DNA from: a virus
Reading direction: 5' to 3' (one strand)
IMG/VR virus record: IMGVR_UViG_3300032053_000111
Location: 1 to 52,062 of that record
DNA length: 52,062 nucleotides
Numbering within the stretch: the first letter of the stretch is position 1; every line of letters starts with the position of its first letter. Position numbers and translations under genes: made by a program. Below are positions 8,642 to 18,363 of this stretch, piece by piece. The notes below the pieces were generated by a model that was given only the letters and a program-made list of their open reading frames with translations, was not told the DNA's origin and ran no database searches.

Positions 8642-8665
8642 CTCCCTACCACCGATGAAAGGGAG
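8642..8665 (-). terminator. Possible weak hairpin after the structural operon
   Basis: CTCCCT (8642-8647) and AGGGAG (8660-8665) form a six-pair stem just past the tail fibre gene stop at 8676. The U-rich tail of a classical intrinsic terminator is missing on the minus strand, so this is a tentative call supported mainly by its position at the operon boundary. Confidence 0.3.
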
Positions 8666-8675
8666 GCAGATGCCA

Positions 8676-10322
8676 TTATGACCATGTTGCTGTTGCACCA
8701 CTCGATGCAGCAGTAGTCTTTGCTGTTAGTATGCCACCAGCAAATGTCATTGTAATGCGCCAGTTTGCTCCATCATCGAGAGTCAACACGGAAGATATTC
8801 CATCAGTACCATTTAGGTTGAATGCTGTGAGTGCACGAATCTTACCTGCAACTTCAAGAAGCTCGTTTGGTACTTCGGTACCGATGCCAGTTTTACCGCT
8901 ATTCTTTATGGTCATTCTTATTGTTGATGTACTAGAGCCATCTGGTACTGTGGAGAAAACCAATTTACCAGGACAATCGGAAGTATCTCCAGCAGTGTCC
9001 CATTCTCCGTCAGCTTTTGCTTCAAATTGTGCAGCTATTTTCCATGCAGAGTTCACAGCAGAATACCCACTAAATATGAAGGAACCTAGTTTATCGCCAT
9101 CCTGCACAACAGTAGGTACTGCAATAGTTCCTCTTGCATGTCGAACATAGAACTGCGAACAGTTAGTGGCAGTATCAGAGTACGTTTCAAAAGCTACTCG
9201 CATAGGGCCAGTTTGGTCTTGTATTGATAATGCCATAGCACCTGACGCACTACCTCGTATTGATAAAATATCGACGGGTCCGGTAGCAGCTATACCACTG
9301 GCAAGACCTATTCCAACATATCCTGCAGATGAGACCTTCAGGCCACCTGTCAAACCACCAATAGTTCCTCCACTTGACAGAAGAATATCTGCAGTATAAT
9401 CAAAACTGTCTCTATAGATATGCAACCCATAACTTGTAGTTGCAATGTTTGCTTGGAAATTCTGAGATATTCTAAGTCCAACAGCAAGTGTAACTGCAGC
9501 ACCTGATTGACCATCCAAAATAACTTCCATTCCACGAAAAGTTACTACTGTTTTGTTCTTGGCATCTGCGTCGATTGATGCACCTTCAAGTGTGGTAATG
9601 TTACCACCAGTCAGATCAGATAGGGCAGCTCGAGCTTTAACCTCGATACCACGAATGGTACCTGTCGAAGCGAATGGTCCGTTGGTAGCTACAAAATAAC
9701 CGGCACGTAAAGTACCTGTCAATGGATTAGTAACCTGTATTGCATCTGCATAGATACAGTTAGCACCACCAGCGCCTGTATTATCCAAATCGACAAGTAG
9801 TTTACCGGTGAGAGTAACTAATCCAGTGGAACCGTCAAATATGGTCGGTATCACATACAAGTCAGGACATAAGAAGATTCTGGTGATATGTGCAGCAGTT
9901 GTAGTCTTAGCTATACCAATAGGTTGTGGATACGAACTTACCGGTGTAACTGTCAACCTACCAGCAGTTGAACTCAAATAAATATAGTTATTTGCAGTGG
10001 CACCGAGTGCACCACCAAGTGCTGTATCGTTATAATCAATCCAACCAAATTTTTGGACCTTTACAGATGCACCTATTCCAGCGGCAGTAAGTGTAATGCC
10101 TATGCAAGGTCTTTTGGTTATAACATCTGCATCTGCTTTACTCACTTTGCCAGTAGAAGAGATATATACTGATTCATATTGTATGAGTACTTCTTCAGCA
10201 ATGAAGGTCATCACAAAGCCTGCATCAAGGCTTGTCAATACCCCGTTTTCCACTGCTCCCCAATTACTTGCACCTGTATCGAGTAGCGGGAATAAACCTT
10301 CACTTGTATAGGCGATTGTCAT
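8676..10322 (-). CDS. Tail fibre or tip-associated fibre protein
   Basis: A 548-residue protein, rich in Gly, Ala, Thr and Ser, with the beta-repeat texture of trimeric phage fibres. Hydrophobic-polar strands recur, and segments such as YVGIGLASG and KTGIGTEVPNELLEVAGK resemble the repeat motifs that precede the C-terminal region of many fibre and spike proteins. The gene is last in the structural operon, next to the tail tip genes, and starts behind GGAGT. Its middle region has the same flavour as the head-proximal fibre at 22369-23466. A receptor-binding role is inferred. No enzymatic domain is seen. Confidence 0.7.
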   Translation of the reverse strand: MTIAYTSEGLFPLLDTGASNWGAVENGVLTSLDAGFVMTFIAEEVLIQYESVYISSTGKVSKADADVITKRPCIGITLTAAGIGASVKVQKFGWIDYNDTALGGALGATANNYIYLSSTAGRLTVTPVSSYPQPIGIAKTTTAAHITRIFLCPDLYVIPTIFDGSTGLVTLTGKLLVDLDNTGAGGANCIYADAIQVTNPLTGTLRAGYFVATNGPFASTGTIRGIEVKARAALSDLTGGNITTLEGASIDADAKNKTVVTFRGMEVILDGQSGAAVTLAVGLRISQNFQANIATTSYGLHIYRDSFDYTADILLSSGGTIGGLTGGLKVSSAGYVGIGLASGIAATGPVDILSIRGSASGAMALSIQDQTGPMRVAFETYSDTATNCSQFYVRHARGTIAVPTVVQDGDKLGSFIFSGYSAVNSAWKIAAQFEAKADGEWDTAGDTSDCPGKLVFSTVPDGSSTSTIRMTIKNSGKTGIGTEVPNELLEVAGKIRALTAFNLNGTDGISSVLTLDDGANWRITMTFAGGILTAKTTAASSGATATWS

Positions 10323-10324
10323 AA

Positions 10325-11851
10325 CTAACTCCTTGAATCATCTGGTTGGATACTTCGTTTATCTGCCTGTGTCAAACTTCCCGGTGTTAACTTTACCACT
10401 ACCGGATCATGCCCATCCCTCATTGCAAGTGTAATTGTTTTTGTATATGTTAGATCAGTTGATGCATCAACATGTTCAGATTCTGAATATATCACAGTAC
10501 CACCTACTTCTTCTACGGATAAATCCATGGATGAAATACCAGGGTCACGTGCATAAGAACCCCATAAAACAGAATCTACACCACCTATATTGAATCCAGA
10601 TTCTTTACTGGCAAGATTTACCACTACATCAAAATCGTCAGTAGCATAGTCCTCAACCCCTTCACGTCCAGCTATTCTAGCAATCGATACTGGGGCAGGT
10701 TTTGAGTTGTTACCAATAATAGTATAAGTAACAGGTGTCACATCTTCAACCTGCTGGACATCAGACCCGTAGAATGTCAAAACTTTGAAATACATGATTT
10801 TGCCAATATCTTCAACATTGTAGGTAAAGGCAAAATCAGGTATTAGTGTATGCCAAACTGTACCAACGCTATGACTAGATGGAATAGTATTAAATAGACC
10901 GCGTATGAAGCAAGACACATCGAAATTAATACCATTCTCTACTACTGTCTTGTATGCTACCACCTCACTGCCTATCTTCATAAGAGATAGATTGTTAAAA
11001 AATCGAAGATCGGAGCAAGATTCCAATGATAAGAAAGTTACATTCTGCGATACAGTCACAGCATCATCCGGTGAATATATCACTGATCTCTTACTGCCCA
11101 ATGTAGTAACAAGTTCACCATCGAGATTACAGTCCAATATACTCGATGTACAAACACCAGCAAGATTATAGGAAATATCGTCATAGGAGTAGTATATTAC
11201 AAACCCATTGAAATACTGATCCTGCGGACAAATATGAAAGTTTACTTCTTGTGCATTCCTGCCTTCAGTGAAATATACACTTGGTGATACAAGTGTAGGT
11301 TTGACATAACTCACATGTTTATTTACAGAATAAGCTTGATCTGGACTGAGATATAAAAACTGCTTATCACTTATAGCTTCAACACCGAGTCTACTACCAT
11401 TAACAGCTTCTACTATTTTAGAAATACGAACCCTATGTCTATAAATGCCAAAGCCATCAGACAAGTAACCAACTTGTCCAACTTTCAAAGCCATATTACG
11501 GTATGCCAAAGTGAAACTATAAGTAGAGAACCTATACATTGATTCTGCCAGAAGTCTATAGGCGGTTTTAGTAGCAAGTTCTGCAGAAGTGAAACCCCTT
11601 AAATCCATAGTCCTGTTTCGGACTATACCTGTTATTCTCTGATCAACTGCGTCATTCACAGTGACAAAAGAATACGAGTCTTTAGCACTATGATCAGTCC
11701 ACTTCACTATGATTCTGTTGAACGTATCCTTAGAATCACGTTTAGAGACAAGCACAGGTGGATTACCACCTTCAGAATAGAGATCATCTCTCTCTATGGA
11801 GAATTCCGTAACTTGATATTTCCAGACCCCAAACTGTAGTCCTATACTCAT
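10325..11851 (-). CDS. Tail tip/hub protein, C-terminal half
   Basis: A 508-residue protein. Its first residues (SIGLQFGVWKYQVTEFSI) read as a direct continuation of the preceding protein, whose end (DWLDYIMSHYFGYM) is the usual upstream context in single-chain tip proteins of the GTA/lambda J type. The rest shows beta-rich hub domains followed by fibronectin-like segments near residues 360-500. The start ATG overlaps the previous stop as TAATG, so the two halves are translationally coupled. The hub therefore appears to be encoded by two genes. It likely sits at the distal tail end. Confidence 0.7.
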   Translation of the reverse strand: MSIGLQFGVWKYQVTEFSIERDDLYSEGGNPPVLVSKRDSKDTFNRIIVKWTDHSAKDSYSFVTVNDAVDQRITGIVRNRTMDLRGFTSAELATKTAYRLLAESMYRFSTYSFTLAYRNMALKVGQVGYLSDGFGIYRHRVRISKIVEAVNGSRLGVEAISDKQFLYLSPDQAYSVNKHVSYVKPTLVSPSVYFTEGRNAQEVNFHICPQDQYFNGFVIYYSYDDISYNLAGVCTSSILDCNLDGELVTTLGSKRSVIYSPDDAVTVSQNVTFLSLESCSDLRFFNNLSLMKIGSEVVAYKTVVENGINFDVSCFIRGLFNTIPSSHSVGTVWHTLIPDFAFTYNVEDIGKIMYFKVLTFYGSDVQQVEDVTPVTYTIIGNNSKPAPVSIARIAGREGVEDYATDDFDVVVNLASKESGFNIGGVDSVLWGSYARDPGISSMDLSVEEVGGTVIYSESEHVDASTDLTYTKTITLAMRDGHDPVVVKLTPGSLTQADKRSIQPDDSRS

Positions 11852-13713
11852 TATCCAAGCCTCATATATCCAAAGTAGTGACTCATTATGTAATCAAGCC
11901 AATCAAGTAATGGTTGTCTTCGATCTATTATTATTGCTAGACCAATACCATTATCTTCACAATGCTGCCATACTGATTGTGCTGAATCATTGTTTATCAG
12001 TGAACTACTAATACCACCACCATATCTCGTATTAGTAATTAGATCTTTCTGTATATCTATTGGATTCCAAACCTGAACTTCTTCCGGAACTCTACTATTT
12101 ACTTCTGACATTGCCATATCCAAAAATGGCATAGAAGTATCTAAAACCCAACCCCTCAAAAAGTTAAGTTCAAGATCGAGCATTGATACATTACATAGTT
12201 TTCCACCTTCACCGATTGCAAGATCATGTAACACAAATAGATAACCACCAATTCTTTTAATCTTATGGACTGTTCCGATCGTATCATAATGATATAAGAG
12301 ACCAAAACCACTAGCAACTCCATACAATGTTGCCCCGATCACAACATCCCTTGTACCACCTACATAAATTGTAGTAAGCGATGGTGAACCTGTAAGTACA
12401 AAAATCTCTATTGCATTAAGCGTCTGGCTTCCAACGGTTCCGGATACAACCACACTACCAGGAATTTGGTTTTTCCATACATTTTTACCACTAACTACAA
12501 CACCACATGTATATACTACATGGGTGTCTTGATCTATTATTAGATGGTTTGCACCATCTGTTCCATTTACAATCCTTGTAGTAGCACCATCAGATTTATT
12601 CTTTACTTCTATTATCCTTGGATGAATACCATAAGCCGATGTAGAGGTAATGAATAGTTCATCCCCATAGAAATCACAACCTTCTGGAGTAGGCCAATTC
12701 TCAGAAACTGACCATAATTTGGCACCAGTAACTGGGTCTATCTTAAATACGTGGGGGTGTGAATGTAAAGAGCCACCAGTTGCATAGATATATCCATCTA
12801 TCAGGTCAACGACGATAGTATTACAATAGGAGCTGGCGAAACTCACTACACTAATATAACCAATACCACCAAATGATGTGATCAGATTACCTTCCTTATC
12901 ACATTTATACATTAGGTCACCTACTGTATAGTAGACAAAACCATTAGGATGAATAACTACATTATAGGCGAATTTACCACTTGGGCCAGCCATTGCAAAG
13001 GTCTTCTTCAAAGACCCATCATCATTAAATGCTTGCACTACAGGTGATGAAGAACCCTGACCCGATACAAAGAAATTGAACATGTAAACTGGTTGTGTAT
13101 TGACTTCAAATGTGAACATTGGTAATGCATCGGAACTACCAATATCATATTCTTGGAAATATGCACAACACAGATTCTTATAGTGTGAAAACTCTTTACC
13201 TGTCAAAGCGGCAAGACCAATGTTACCATCACCTCTAAAAATCGTAGCACTACCTATGGAGATTTGATCTTTACCTGCCCATATTGCTCCTACATCTGCA
13301 GGTCCTTCACAGATACCTATTAAGAAACTTCTTCTGTATCTAAGTTCTTCTGTGTCTGGTGCCTTGGAACCACCACCCATACCTTTCCCCCCACCTCCCC
13401 TTGATTTGTGTTTAATTGTATAAGGATGAGGATCACCAAGTATTATTACATTTCCAGCAGCCTTGCAAGTACCATATATAATAGGAATAGGTGATCCTGA
13501 CAAAGTCATTTGGGTAGCAAAACTTCCTGCCTTAGGTAGTGAAGTGTCATCAGCAGATTGTGGAAACAACATACTACCAAGATAAGCTCCGACGAAGCCA
13601 CCAACTATGGCTCCCGTTGAACCCATCGCCCAACCGCCAAGCATTTGGCCACCCAAACCGAATACTAAAGGTATCGCAACAGCACCTGAATTTCTATGTG
13701 TTCTTCTGATCAT
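11851..13713 (-). CDS. Tail tip/hub protein, N-terminal half, with beta-propeller-like insertion
   Basis: The start is the ATG at 13713, which forms an ATGA overlap with the NlpC/P60 stop and follows GAGGA, giving 620 residues. A glycine-rich hydrophobic segment (about residues 16-52) and the sequence PIPIIYGTCKAAGNVI are typical of phage tip attachment proteins. About residues 205-480 look like a beta-propeller, with repeated blades such as FVYYTVGDLMYKCDKEG, YIYATGG and KIDPVTGAKLW. This is an unusual insertion for a tail hub. The last 50 residues return to tip-protein sequence. The insertion may add a carbohydrate- or surface-binding surface. Confidence 0.72.
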   Translation of the reverse strand: MIRRTHRNSGAVAIPLVFGLGGQMLGGWAMGSTGAIVGGFVGAYLGSMLFPQSADDTSLPKAGSFATQMTLSGSPIPIIYGTCKAAGNVIILGDPHPYTIKHKSRGGGGKGMGGGSKAPDTEELRYRRSFLIGICEGPADVGAIWAGKDQISIGSATIFRGDGNIGLAALTGKEFSHYKNLCCAYFQEYDIGSSDALPMFTFEVNTQPVYMFNFFVSGQGSSSPVVQAFNDDGSLKKTFAMAGPSGKFAYNVVIHPNGFVYYTVGDLMYKCDKEGNLITSFGGIGYISVVSFASSYCNTIVVDLIDGYIYATGGSLHSHPHVFKIDPVTGAKLWSVSENWPTPEGCDFYGDELFITSTSAYGIHPRIIEVKNKSDGATTRIVNGTDGANHLIIDQDTHVVYTCGVVVSGKNVWKNQIPGSVVVSGTVGSQTLNAIEIFVLTGSPSLTTIYVGGTRDVVIGATLYGVASGFGLLYHYDTIGTVHKIKRIGGYLFVLHDLAIGEGGKLCNVSMLDLELNFLRGWVLDTSMPFLDMAMSEVNSRVPEEVQVWNPIDIQKDLITNTRYGGGISSSLINNDSAQSVWQHCEDNGIGLAIIIDRRQPLLDWLDYIMSHYFGYMRLG

Positions 13714-14156
13714 CTTATCCTCGTATCGTTGATACGCCAAACTTGTACAAGTCTATCTTTCCATCTTTTGCAGGAAAGTACTCCATAACAAGTACTTGCT
13801 GGATAATAAGAATGGACAAATACCTGATTACTGACAATTATACCAGCATGACTTATTGTCTTGGCAATTTGGAATAAAGCTATATCACCTCTGATTTTAT
13901 CGGTTATACAAACCTGATCGCAATACTGGGGAATATATTCCAACAGGTGGTTCTTAACAACCCTATGAATGTTCCACTCAAAAGAATATACTGGCATCAC
14001 AAAATCAGATAAGAATCCCATCGACTTCAGGACACCTATCAATAAGCCAGTACAATCACAACCATTAACAGAAGAACCTCTATGTTTGTAAGGAACCTGC
14101 AATCTTGCCCATTCTTCTGCTATTGCAGCAATCCTATTATTTAATTCTATACTCAT
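13710..14156 (-). CDS. Tail-associated NlpC/P60 cysteine peptidase
   Basis: A 148-residue NlpC/P60 domain. The catalytic cysteine is in NGCDCTGLL (C35), the histidine in ISHAGIIV (H103) and a third polar residue is probably H115. In lambda-like and GTA-like tails this protein follows the DUF2163 protein and helps the tail tip breach peptidoglycan. The gene order here is the same. Its start overlaps the DUF2163 stop (ATGA). Confidence 0.85.
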   Translation of the reverse strand: MSIELNNRIAAIAEEWARLQVPYKHRGSSVNGCDCTGLLIGVLKSMGFLSDFVMPVYSFEWNIHRVVKNHLLEYIPQYCDQVCITDKIRGDIALFQIAKTISHAGIIVSNQVFVHSYYPASTCYGVLSCKRWKDRLVQVWRINDTRIR

Positions 14157-15058
14157 AGACTTTCCTCTGGTGGTGGAAGATACACAAACCCGAAGAAGTT
14201 CTCATGATTATTCCATCTATCTCTACATGTTTCTGGTGTGTAATCACAGCCCGGATAGAAATCAAAGGTAGTACCAACTTGGATTATACTGGAAAATGGT
14301 ACTGACACAATAAACTTCCCATCCTGTGTGAGAAGTATGTTGCGTCTTTCACCATTACAGTTTCCACTGGTTATTACCATTTCACCATTATTGTATTTCT
14401 TAGGATCATCAACAGGCAGAGTAAAGGTAATATCTACAACAGAATAATCATCTTCAGCTGTACTTGTGGTTGTACTAAATTCCCTATAGTCTGCCCTAAC
14501 CAGTGTACAACCATCATCAAACAATGTATAGTTACAGGATTGCTGGAATGTGTTTCTGGGTACTATGATATTCAAACTGCTCAACACAGAATAGAATGTA
14601 ATAACTATTTCATTTCTATTTATTTTACAGGTTCCGGTACCAGCAAACAATGGATATTCCATACCAGATGCAGAATTTTGGTCCCATAATGCCTGCTTTA
14701 ATGAGAGAGTGATACCATCCAATTGATCGTTCAAAGCGGCTTCATATAGTTCAGCAGATATACCTGCTAATCTAACCTCCATACTATCTGCTTCAAGATT
14801 CAGATGAAAACTGATTTGACCCCTTGTAAGTGGTATAGACATATATCTGACTGATGGGGTTCCCCAGTCGATGAAGTCATCATGGTTAGTGAACCTATAG
14901 ATAGTACCAACTTTGGTAGTAAACTCATAAAGTTCACACGATTTTATCACTCCATGCTTTACCAACTCCATCAGTATATCAAGGTTTGTCTTGAGTATGG
15001 CAGAACCACTACTCACTCCTCCACCTGTTGCTGTCAGTTCTCTTATTGTGGCTGCCAT
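14153..15058 (-). CDS. DUF2163 tail tip protein
   Basis: A 301-residue protein. It has the DUF2163 layout: an N-terminal beta domain (LYEFTTKVGTIYRFTNHDD), a cysteine-containing core (FDDGCTLVRADYREF) and the diagnostic C-terminus (YPGCDYTPETCRDRW, then NHENFFGFVYLPPPEE). In GTA and related siphophages this protein and its DUF2460 partner form the distal tail and hub ring. The neighbours are DUF2460-like upstream and NlpC/P60 downstream, as expected. Confidence 0.85.
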   Translation of the reverse strand: MAATIRELTATGGGVSSGSAILKTNLDILMELVKHGVIKSCELYEFTTKVGTIYRFTNHDDFIDWGTPSVRYMSIPLTRGQISFHLNLEADSMEVRLAGISAELYEAALNDQLDGITLSLKQALWDQNSASGMEYPLFAGTGTCKINRNEIVITFYSVLSSLNIIVPRNTFQQSCNYTLFDDGCTLVRADYREFSTTTSTAEDDYSVVDITFTLPVDDPKKYNNGEMVITSGNCNGERRNILLTQDGKFIVSVPFSSIIQVGTTFDFYPGCDYTPETCRDRWNNHENFFGFVYLPPPEESL

Positions 15059-15061
15059 AGG

Positions 15062-15436
15062 TTAATCCAAGTTTACTACCAGCTGACCAGCAGAAAATCT
15101 AGGTATATCACCCGATACAATTATCTTAGAATCAGATAATACAAAAGACATCAATAGGTTCCCTAATGTCTCGGCATCAAACAAACAGAAATAAGTAACA
15201 GTTCCCCAACCACCAGATGCCTCAATGAAGGTAACAGTCAATCCGTTGTCTTTACTACCACCAGAAGCTGGATCCCAAGTAGCAGTAGTAACAGCCACTC
15301 TTGCATATCCATTACCTACAGGCTCAGCAAGACCAGTAGCATCATCGAGTGGATTAGCTGTCGACAAACCAACCCACAGGTTGTCTTCCAAAATAAGGTC
15401 AAGAATTACATCTTCCCAATAGTCAGAAAAACTCAT
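15062..15436 (-). CDS. Small virion protein of the tail tip module
   Basis: A 124-residue protein. It matches a recurrent phage structural family with the layout NLWVGLSTANP, GNGYARVAVTTATWDPASGG, VTYFCLFDAETLGNLL and a short C-terminal SAGQLVVNLD. The family is found near tail genes and is usually annotated as a minor structural or tail protein of unknown role. It sits between the DUF2460 and DUF2163 genes and starts ten bases after the DUF2460 stop. Confidence 0.65.
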   Translation of the reverse strand: MSFSDYWEDVILDLILEDNLWVGLSTANPLDDATGLAEPVGNGYARVAVTTATWDPASGGSKDNGLTVTFIEASGGWGTVTYFCLFDAETLGNLLMSFVLSDSKIIVSGDIPRFSAGQLVVNLD

Positions 15437-15445
15437 TTGTAACTC

Positions 15446-16294
15446 CTATTCATAAATTGATCTTGGTCTTTTTGTTTCAAGTAACCATATTGCATCGGGA
15501 TTATAGAGAGACATTGGAATACAAGCATCTTCCAGTGTATCTGTCGAGAATTTCACCCTATAATAGAAAGAAAATGCAACAGATATTGACTGTCCATTAG
15601 TTGGTGTACTGGCAGATACGAATCTAATTATTCCGTCTGTATCTGTAAGTGTGTAATTAGCACCCTCAGTTTTTCCAGATCCAGCAACTGTCACTACACA
15701 AATACTTGGTTGAATATCCTGCTTTGGTTCATCAAAGGTATAAGCCTCACCGGCATAGTAAGTCTTATACAACTGGAAGAACATTCTTAGAACTGTACCA
15801 TTAACAACAGCACTTGGAATGTTGACTGTAACATACAAATATGTATATGTTGCATCTTGGGATATATCGCTGACAGTATAAACCCCATCATTCCCTGTTG
15901 AACCTGTTACTTTGAAAGTATACCCAATAAAGAAATTGCTGGCATACTGCCCAGTGATTCTGAAGTAGTCCTCTGTTTGACTGACAGCAGAAATGGTATA
16001 TGCAGTCTGTGTCCAAGTACAAGTAGAAGTATAGTCAATCGGATCCTCAAAATAGATCTGACGACCTCTACCCCTACAAGCATCAAATATCTCTATTAGT
16101 TTTGCTCGTTGTGCTACAGACATCAACTTATAAGATATTCCCCAAGCTCTAACCGGAAATGAGTACAACTCATTGGTCTGTTCTATTGGAGAATCATAAG
16201 TTACAATGTCAGTTCCCCAACTTCTCTTTCTTGTAAGAGGGTGTATAAAATTCTTACCTATGAATGCAGTATTCAATACAGGAAAAGCAGCCAT
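15446..16294 (-). CDS. DUF2460 distal tail protein
   Basis: A 282-residue protein. It has the DUF2460 start (KRSWGTDIVTYDSPIEQTNE), the fold-defining RAWGISYKLMSVAQRAKLI, and a YKTYYAGEAY segment followed by a C-terminal beta domain (ISVAFSFYYRVKF). The middle (residues about 105-165) is an inserted beta domain. DUF2460 proteins form the distal tail ring that connects tube to tip. The position just after the tape measure supports this. Confidence 0.85.
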   Translation of the reverse strand: MAAFPVLNTAFIGKNFIHPLTRKRSWGTDIVTYDSPIEQTNELYSFPVRAWGISYKLMSVAQRAKLIEIFDACRGRGRQIYFEDPIDYTSTCTWTQTAYTISAVSQTEDYFRITGQYASNFFIGYTFKVTGSTGNDGVYTVSDISQDATYTYLYVTVNIPSAVVNGTVLRMFFQLYKTYYAGEAYTFDEPKQDIQPSICVVTVAGSGKTEGANYTLTDTDGIIRFVSASTPTNGQSISVAFSFYYRVKFSTDTLEDACIPMSLYNPDAIWLLETKRPRSIYE

Positions 16295-18363
16295 TATCTT
16301 CTCCTACGAGCAGGACTATTTTCACCTACTGATTTTTGGAATAGTCCGGCTATCATATTTTGATTCTTAGCAAGAAACTGAAGACCAGATTGTGTATCAA
16401 TTGCACTCAAATTGAGGGTGATATTCGTGGCAGGTTGACCATTCGAAATTACTTCACCCTCTTTAGCAATAATAGCCTGTTCACCTTGCTGCAATCCATG
16501 ATATTTTTTGGCTCCAGCAAATGTACTCGATGGTACCATTCTGGTATTAGGTAAGCTTCCAACTTCTCCACCACCATGTGCCACACCAGAATACATTGAT
16601 TGACCAAAGCTAGTAAGTCCCTGTGATAGCATATTGACGAATGGTTTGATGAACTGAATCTTTATGAATTCCTGGACTATAGCCCTTCCAATATTTACCA
16701 TAGTCTCTTCAAAACTCTTAGCTTGGAATATCATATCCTCAAACGCTGAATTCATTGAACCCCTAATTGCATTACCAAACTCTTCCCATCGTCTTGCTAA
16801 CTCCGACTTTGCAGCAAGTGCATTCACTTGTTTCATAAGGGTAGCAAGCAGTTCTGTATTATCAGCAGAAGCTTTAACTGCCAAAGCTTGGAGTTCAGTC
16901 ATCTCTTTGGTATTACGCCACGTATGAACAATCTGCTTCTGTACATTCAGTTCAGCATTCATGTCAAGCAAACGTTGCTTCAAAGTTTGTTCTGCTTCCC
17001 TAGCCTCTCTTGATCTTGCTGGCTGCATATCTGCTGTAGCTGAAATTTCTGAGAGCTTTTTGAGTTCTTCTGATTGAGCTTTCTCCAAATTGATTATTTC
17101 TACACCCTGACTTGACTTTATATCAATCAACCTCTGTTTTAACTCTTCGGAAGAAGCCGTTATATTCAAATTTGATTCTTTTACAATCTTATCTAGATTG
17201 TTAGATGTTTCTCGAGCTATTGTCTCAAGCTCGGGCCCGATAGGTGCTATCTTGAAAAATTCCGGTTTCCAACCTTTGAATTCCTTCGATTCCTTCGATT
17301 CGGGACCAACAAGTTTATCTACTATTTTGTCAATTTTTTCAAAAACGGAAGAGTTTACAATGGACGAAACAAAACCCTGTATAAAAAGATTTCCAGCTTT
17401 CAAAGCAGCAGCACCGAGAATCACTGCAAGACTTTCTCCAAATCCTTTAGCTAGTTCCAACACTAGTTTGAATGCAATGTTACAACCACCAGTAAAATCC
17501 TTTTTCATGTATCCTACCAAATCAATTATTACATCCTTGACAAATTCTATATGGGCAAATGCTTTTGCTGCAAATGTACCTATTGCTTTCTCATTAGTTT
17601 GGGCCCAGGCTGTTATTGTCTTTATAGAATCCGAAAACACGGGTAACATACCCAAACCTATTACCTGTACCAAGTCTTTTATTTCATTCCACATCTTCTT
17701 AATAGAACCAGACGCAGTTTCAGCTTTAGCACCAGACAACCCGAAAGCTCTGGTAGCAAACTCCTGTAATATGGCAAGCTTCTCTTGCTCTGTATTGACA
17801 GTCTTTAATAGTGGAATATACCTACTCAACATCCTGAATTCACCACCAAGAGCAAGTGAAACGTACCTCGTCGATGCTTCCAAGTCCAAACCTAGTGCAT
17901 CTGACAAACCTATTGCCCACATAGTAGCAACTTTCAACTTATCAGATGACACATCCAAACTTTTGGCTAACCGCATATTCATCAGTACTTCCTCATTACT
18001 GTGAACAGTTAGTCTTTGCAGTGTATCAGCAAATGCTATATAGTCTTCCATAGCACTCTTAGAATACTCACCAGAGATTTTGAGTGACGAGCCAAGCAAG
18101 AAGATGGAATCTTGTGTCTTCATTGCTTCTTGCGCAAAATACTTGAATGTACCTATGACACCAGCACCAAACAATAACTTCTTGACAGATGAAGCCACAT
18201 TGCCGATTGCACCGGAGATAGAATCAGAAGCTTTTTTCCAGTTGTCCTCTGCTTCTTTAGCAGAATCCTTTACTGCCTTTTTAATTTCATCCAACTCTTT
18301 CTTTACAGCATCTACGTCCGCACGAATTTCCACATAAGCTGTCATGAATGAATTATCAGGCAT
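16294..18363 (-). CDS. Tail tape measure protein
   Basis: A 689-residue protein. The N-terminus is a heptad-rich helix (DVDAVKKELDEIKKAVKDSAKE), then a hydrophobic membrane-active centre (around residues 230-340), coiled coil and a Gly/Ser-rich end. The C-terminus with TSFGQSMYSGVAHGGGEVG and a QGEQAIIAKEGEVI segment is typical of lambda H/GTA tape measures. At about 0.15 nm per residue a tail of roughly 100 nm is implied. The start overlaps the end of the frameshifted chaperone gene. Confidence 0.88.
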   Translation of the reverse strand: MPDNSFMTAYVEIRADVDAVKKELDEIKKAVKDSAKEAEDNWKKASDSISGAIGNVASSVKKLLFGAGVIGTFKYFAQEAMKTQDSIFLLGSSLKISGEYSKSAMEDYIAFADTLQRLTVHSNEEVLMNMRLAKSLDVSSDKLKVATMWAIGLSDALGLDLEASTRYVSLALGGEFRMLSRYIPLLKTVNTEQEKLAILQEFATRAFGLSGAKAETASGSIKKMWNEIKDLVQVIGLGMLPVFSDSIKTITAWAQTNEKAIGTFAAKAFAHIEFVKDVIIDLVGYMKKDFTGGCNIAFKLVLELAKGFGESLAVILGAAALKAGNLFIQGFVSSIVNSSVFEKIDKIVDKLVGPESKESKEFKGWKPEFFKIAPIGPELETIARETSNNLDKIVKESNLNITASSEELKQRLIDIKSSQGVEIINLEKAQSEELKKLSEISATADMQPARSREAREAEQTLKQRLLDMNAELNVQKQIVHTWRNTKEMTELQALAVKASADNTELLATLMKQVNALAAKSELARRWEEFGNAIRGSMNSAFEDMIFQAKSFEETMVNIGRAIVQEFIKIQFIKPFVNMLSQGLTSFGQSMYSGVAHGGGEVGSLPNTRMVPSSTFAGAKKYHGLQQGEQAIIAKEGEVISNGQPATNITLNLSAIDTQSGLQFLAKNQNMIAGLFQKSVGENSPARRRR

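Noticed and set aside
17198-18004. Long plus-strand frame inside the tape measure gene
   Set aside because: It is the antisense shadow of the tape measure protein, which has clear family features on the minus strand.
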